Part shown: one piece after another, positions 62,301 through 64,000 of the stretch
Position numbering within the stretch: position 1 is the first letter of the stretch
How the letters are laid out: each line of letters begins with the position of its first letter
NCBI GenBank assembly: GCA_907163375.1
Contig: CAJQUW010009239.1
Location: 372,001 to 436,000 of the forward strand
Length of the DNA stretch: 64,000 nucleotides
Reading direction: 5' to 3'
Source of the DNA: Prostheceraeus crozeri
Taxonomy: Eukaryota; Platyhelminthes; Polycladida; Euryleptidae
Made by a program: the position numbers and the translations under genes
The notes under the pieces: generated by a model
Told to the model about the DNA's origin: nothing
The model's input: only the letters and a program-made list of their open reading frames with translations
Database searches by the model: none

Positions 62301-63880
62301 ACAAAGAGGACAACATGAAGATATCTTACTAGAATATTCATGAAATGAGCGATTATCAGAGTTGGAGTCAGTCCGGGCTCAGTCCAACGAACCCCCTCAC
62401 GAGCTGAGGCCCAGACGGACCTTTATTTTAAGGCTCGGAGGTCAAGACGGCCTTGATTAGGATGACATCTATGGCAGTATATAGTGACATTTAGCAGTGC
62501 ATGTTGAGCATCACAACATTATACCGTAAAAATAATATGCACGTAAGCCTAGACCTAGTTAACTGCCTCTATTTGTATGTATCGCATTGCATATTTCACT
62601 TCATTATACTCGTACATTTGTTAACATTGCTTGTAAAAAGTGCATATTTTATAAAATGCGATTGAAAGTTAATTCTTTTCTGAAAAACTGAGAGTAATTC
62701 TTCAGGAGTAGGCTTTCTATTGACAGATGAATCGCAACTAAAATCTTCTGCGTTAACTAAGAAATTGGGACACTAAGGTTCGAATAGTAACTAGCTGTGA
62801 TACGGACGTGATAGAAAGCAATCACACAATCGATGCGATGTCATGCCGATGAGTGCATCATAAAGATAGCGGAACATCTGCGCATCGGGCGGGACTAGTT
62901 GAAATTAGACTGTATTGTAGCTATCTTCACCTACTACCACATCAAAATCAAGGTACATTTATGTCATCCGAGGGGTACAGACAATGTGGTGATTTGAAAA
63001 GTGAGGATCTTTCCCACCCCATTAGCCCTGATGGTAGGCGCAATATCAAAAATCATACTTCAAGAAAATAGATTTTACACATCCATCTAACGTGCACCCA
63101 GTAAGGGAAGTGTTGATGTTAAACTATCACTTACATGGACACTATCTAACGTGTCAATAGTACACATGTTATGGAGCAAATGTCAGAGATGATCGACGAA
63201 TGAGATTATTTAGTTTGAAATCACATTGTGCATTTGTGTTTTTATTATGACACAAACTTGTTATATAACAGTCAATAAAGCACAACAAACGGTCACTGTA
63301 AACTAGAGAAATTAGAGATAAACTGATTGACAGGGGACTCTGTATCAAATGCAACAAATGTCGAAGACACCATCTTCCGCAATTATAATGCTTTGATTAG
63401 TTAGCATAGAATAGCCTGCAATTATTCTATAAGGATTATTATTTGAATAGCATGAAATGGATAGCAGCAGTGCAATAAATCTTACCTTCAACCTTTTGTG
63501 ATAGTTATGATGAACATTAGTAACACTGTTCAACAAGGAATTTTAAACGCGGGCCGAGACGGTGAAGTGATAGAAATAAGTATGAGTACAAGTTAAGATG
63601 GTATTATTTATCTATACAGCATTACATGTAAACAATGAAGTCTAGGATAAACTGTTATCATTTATTGCATCTTTCTGTTTCGCATGTTTTGCTATAGACT
63701 ACATAATGATTGCTATACATTTCTTATTTCGCGTATTATTATTTAAATATCTATTTCTAGGACAGAGAATGTGACACCATTTTCATCAAATCATTCCTTC
63801 ATTCTTTGATTCAGAATTGATGCGCATTTTCAACAATTGTCTAGATGGGACCGAAAATCGTTTAAATTATGTCGATTACA
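56389..63880. other. Unannotated intron stretch
   Basis: AT-rich DNA, with an especially AT-rich run at 59460-59590. A GC-richer patch at 62360-62460 (CTCACGAGCTGAGGCCCAGA) is of unknown origin. I found no exon or transposon domain. Confidence 0.5.
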
Positions 63881-64000
63881 TAATCGTGACAGCTTTCCTC
63901 CTCCGTCATCTCCGTTAACCATTTCGATTTATTCTCCTTCTGGAGCGACTACCTGATTGTCGAGGAACTGATTCACCTAGACCGAGAAAAGTTCCTCGAC
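63881..64000 (+). other. Open frame running off the window end (possible exon start)
   Basis: Base composition becomes clearly GC-richer in the last 150 bases. After ATCGTGACAG a frame stays open to the end with FDLFSFWSDYLIVEEL and HLDREKFLD, rich in acidic and aromatic residues. The polypyrimidine tract before the AG is poor. An alternative acceptor is CCTTCTGGAG at about 63945. It could be the next linker exon or an unrelated gene. I do not recognise it. Confidence 0.2.

Overview
This is a eukaryotic, AT-rich, intron-dominated window from an invertebrate animal genome. It carries one host gene on the plus strand: six exons covering nearly all of domain II of a T-type (Cav3) voltage-gated calcium channel alpha1 subunit. 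The rest is intron filled with decayed transposable elements. Recurrent palindromes (TACATGTA, TAGGCCTA) and the mix of Penelope-like elements, CR1/L2-like and RTE-like LINE pieces and tRNA-derived SINEs suggest a marine bilaterian, perhaps a lophotrochozoan or ambulacrarian. The species cannot be named from the sequence.

Channel gene, 5' to 3': exon A (3005-3126, start of IIS1), exon B (19105-19256, IIS2-IIS3), exon C (28106-28291, IIS4-IIS5), exon D (31843-31960) and exon E (40426-40603), which are two alternative versions of the end of IIS5, the extracellular turret and the pore helix, and exon F (47601-47756, selectivity filter to IIS6). All junctions have GT-AG borders and matching phases. 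D and E share start and end phases, so either can join C to F. Including both puts a TAA as the first codon of E, and skipping both causes a frameshift with a stop in F. This is strong sequence evidence for mutually exclusive splicing of the domain II turret. D has three cysteines and resembles the vertebrate sequence. E is 20 codons longer and has five cysteines. It matches the alternative exon 12 described for invertebrate Cav3 channels, where the choice changes sodium versus calcium permeation.

Mobile elements by region: 3.6-5.2 kb holds two LINE pieces (minus strand). 8.27-8.88 kb and 17.59-18.21 kb hold two nearly identical copies of a 0.6 kb repeat, the second downstream of a Harbinger-like MITE and a broken helix-turn-helix gene. 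21.5-22.0 kb holds a Penelope GIY-YIG fragment. 27.0-27.4 kb holds a miniature Penelope-derived unit between perfect 63-bp inverted repeats. 29.0-29.4 kb and 42.65-43.1 kb hold LINE 3' ends. 47.87-48.11 kb holds a small inverted-repeat element with an internal 31-bp minisatellite. 48.99-51.81 kb holds a nearly full-length but frameshifted Penelope-like element (reverse transcriptase plus GIY-YIG) between inverted terminal repeats of about 120 bp. Several Penelope-related ends carry hammerhead-ribozyme-like cores. From 51.8 kb to the end lies the presumed II-III linker intron sequence, with only weak exon candidates.
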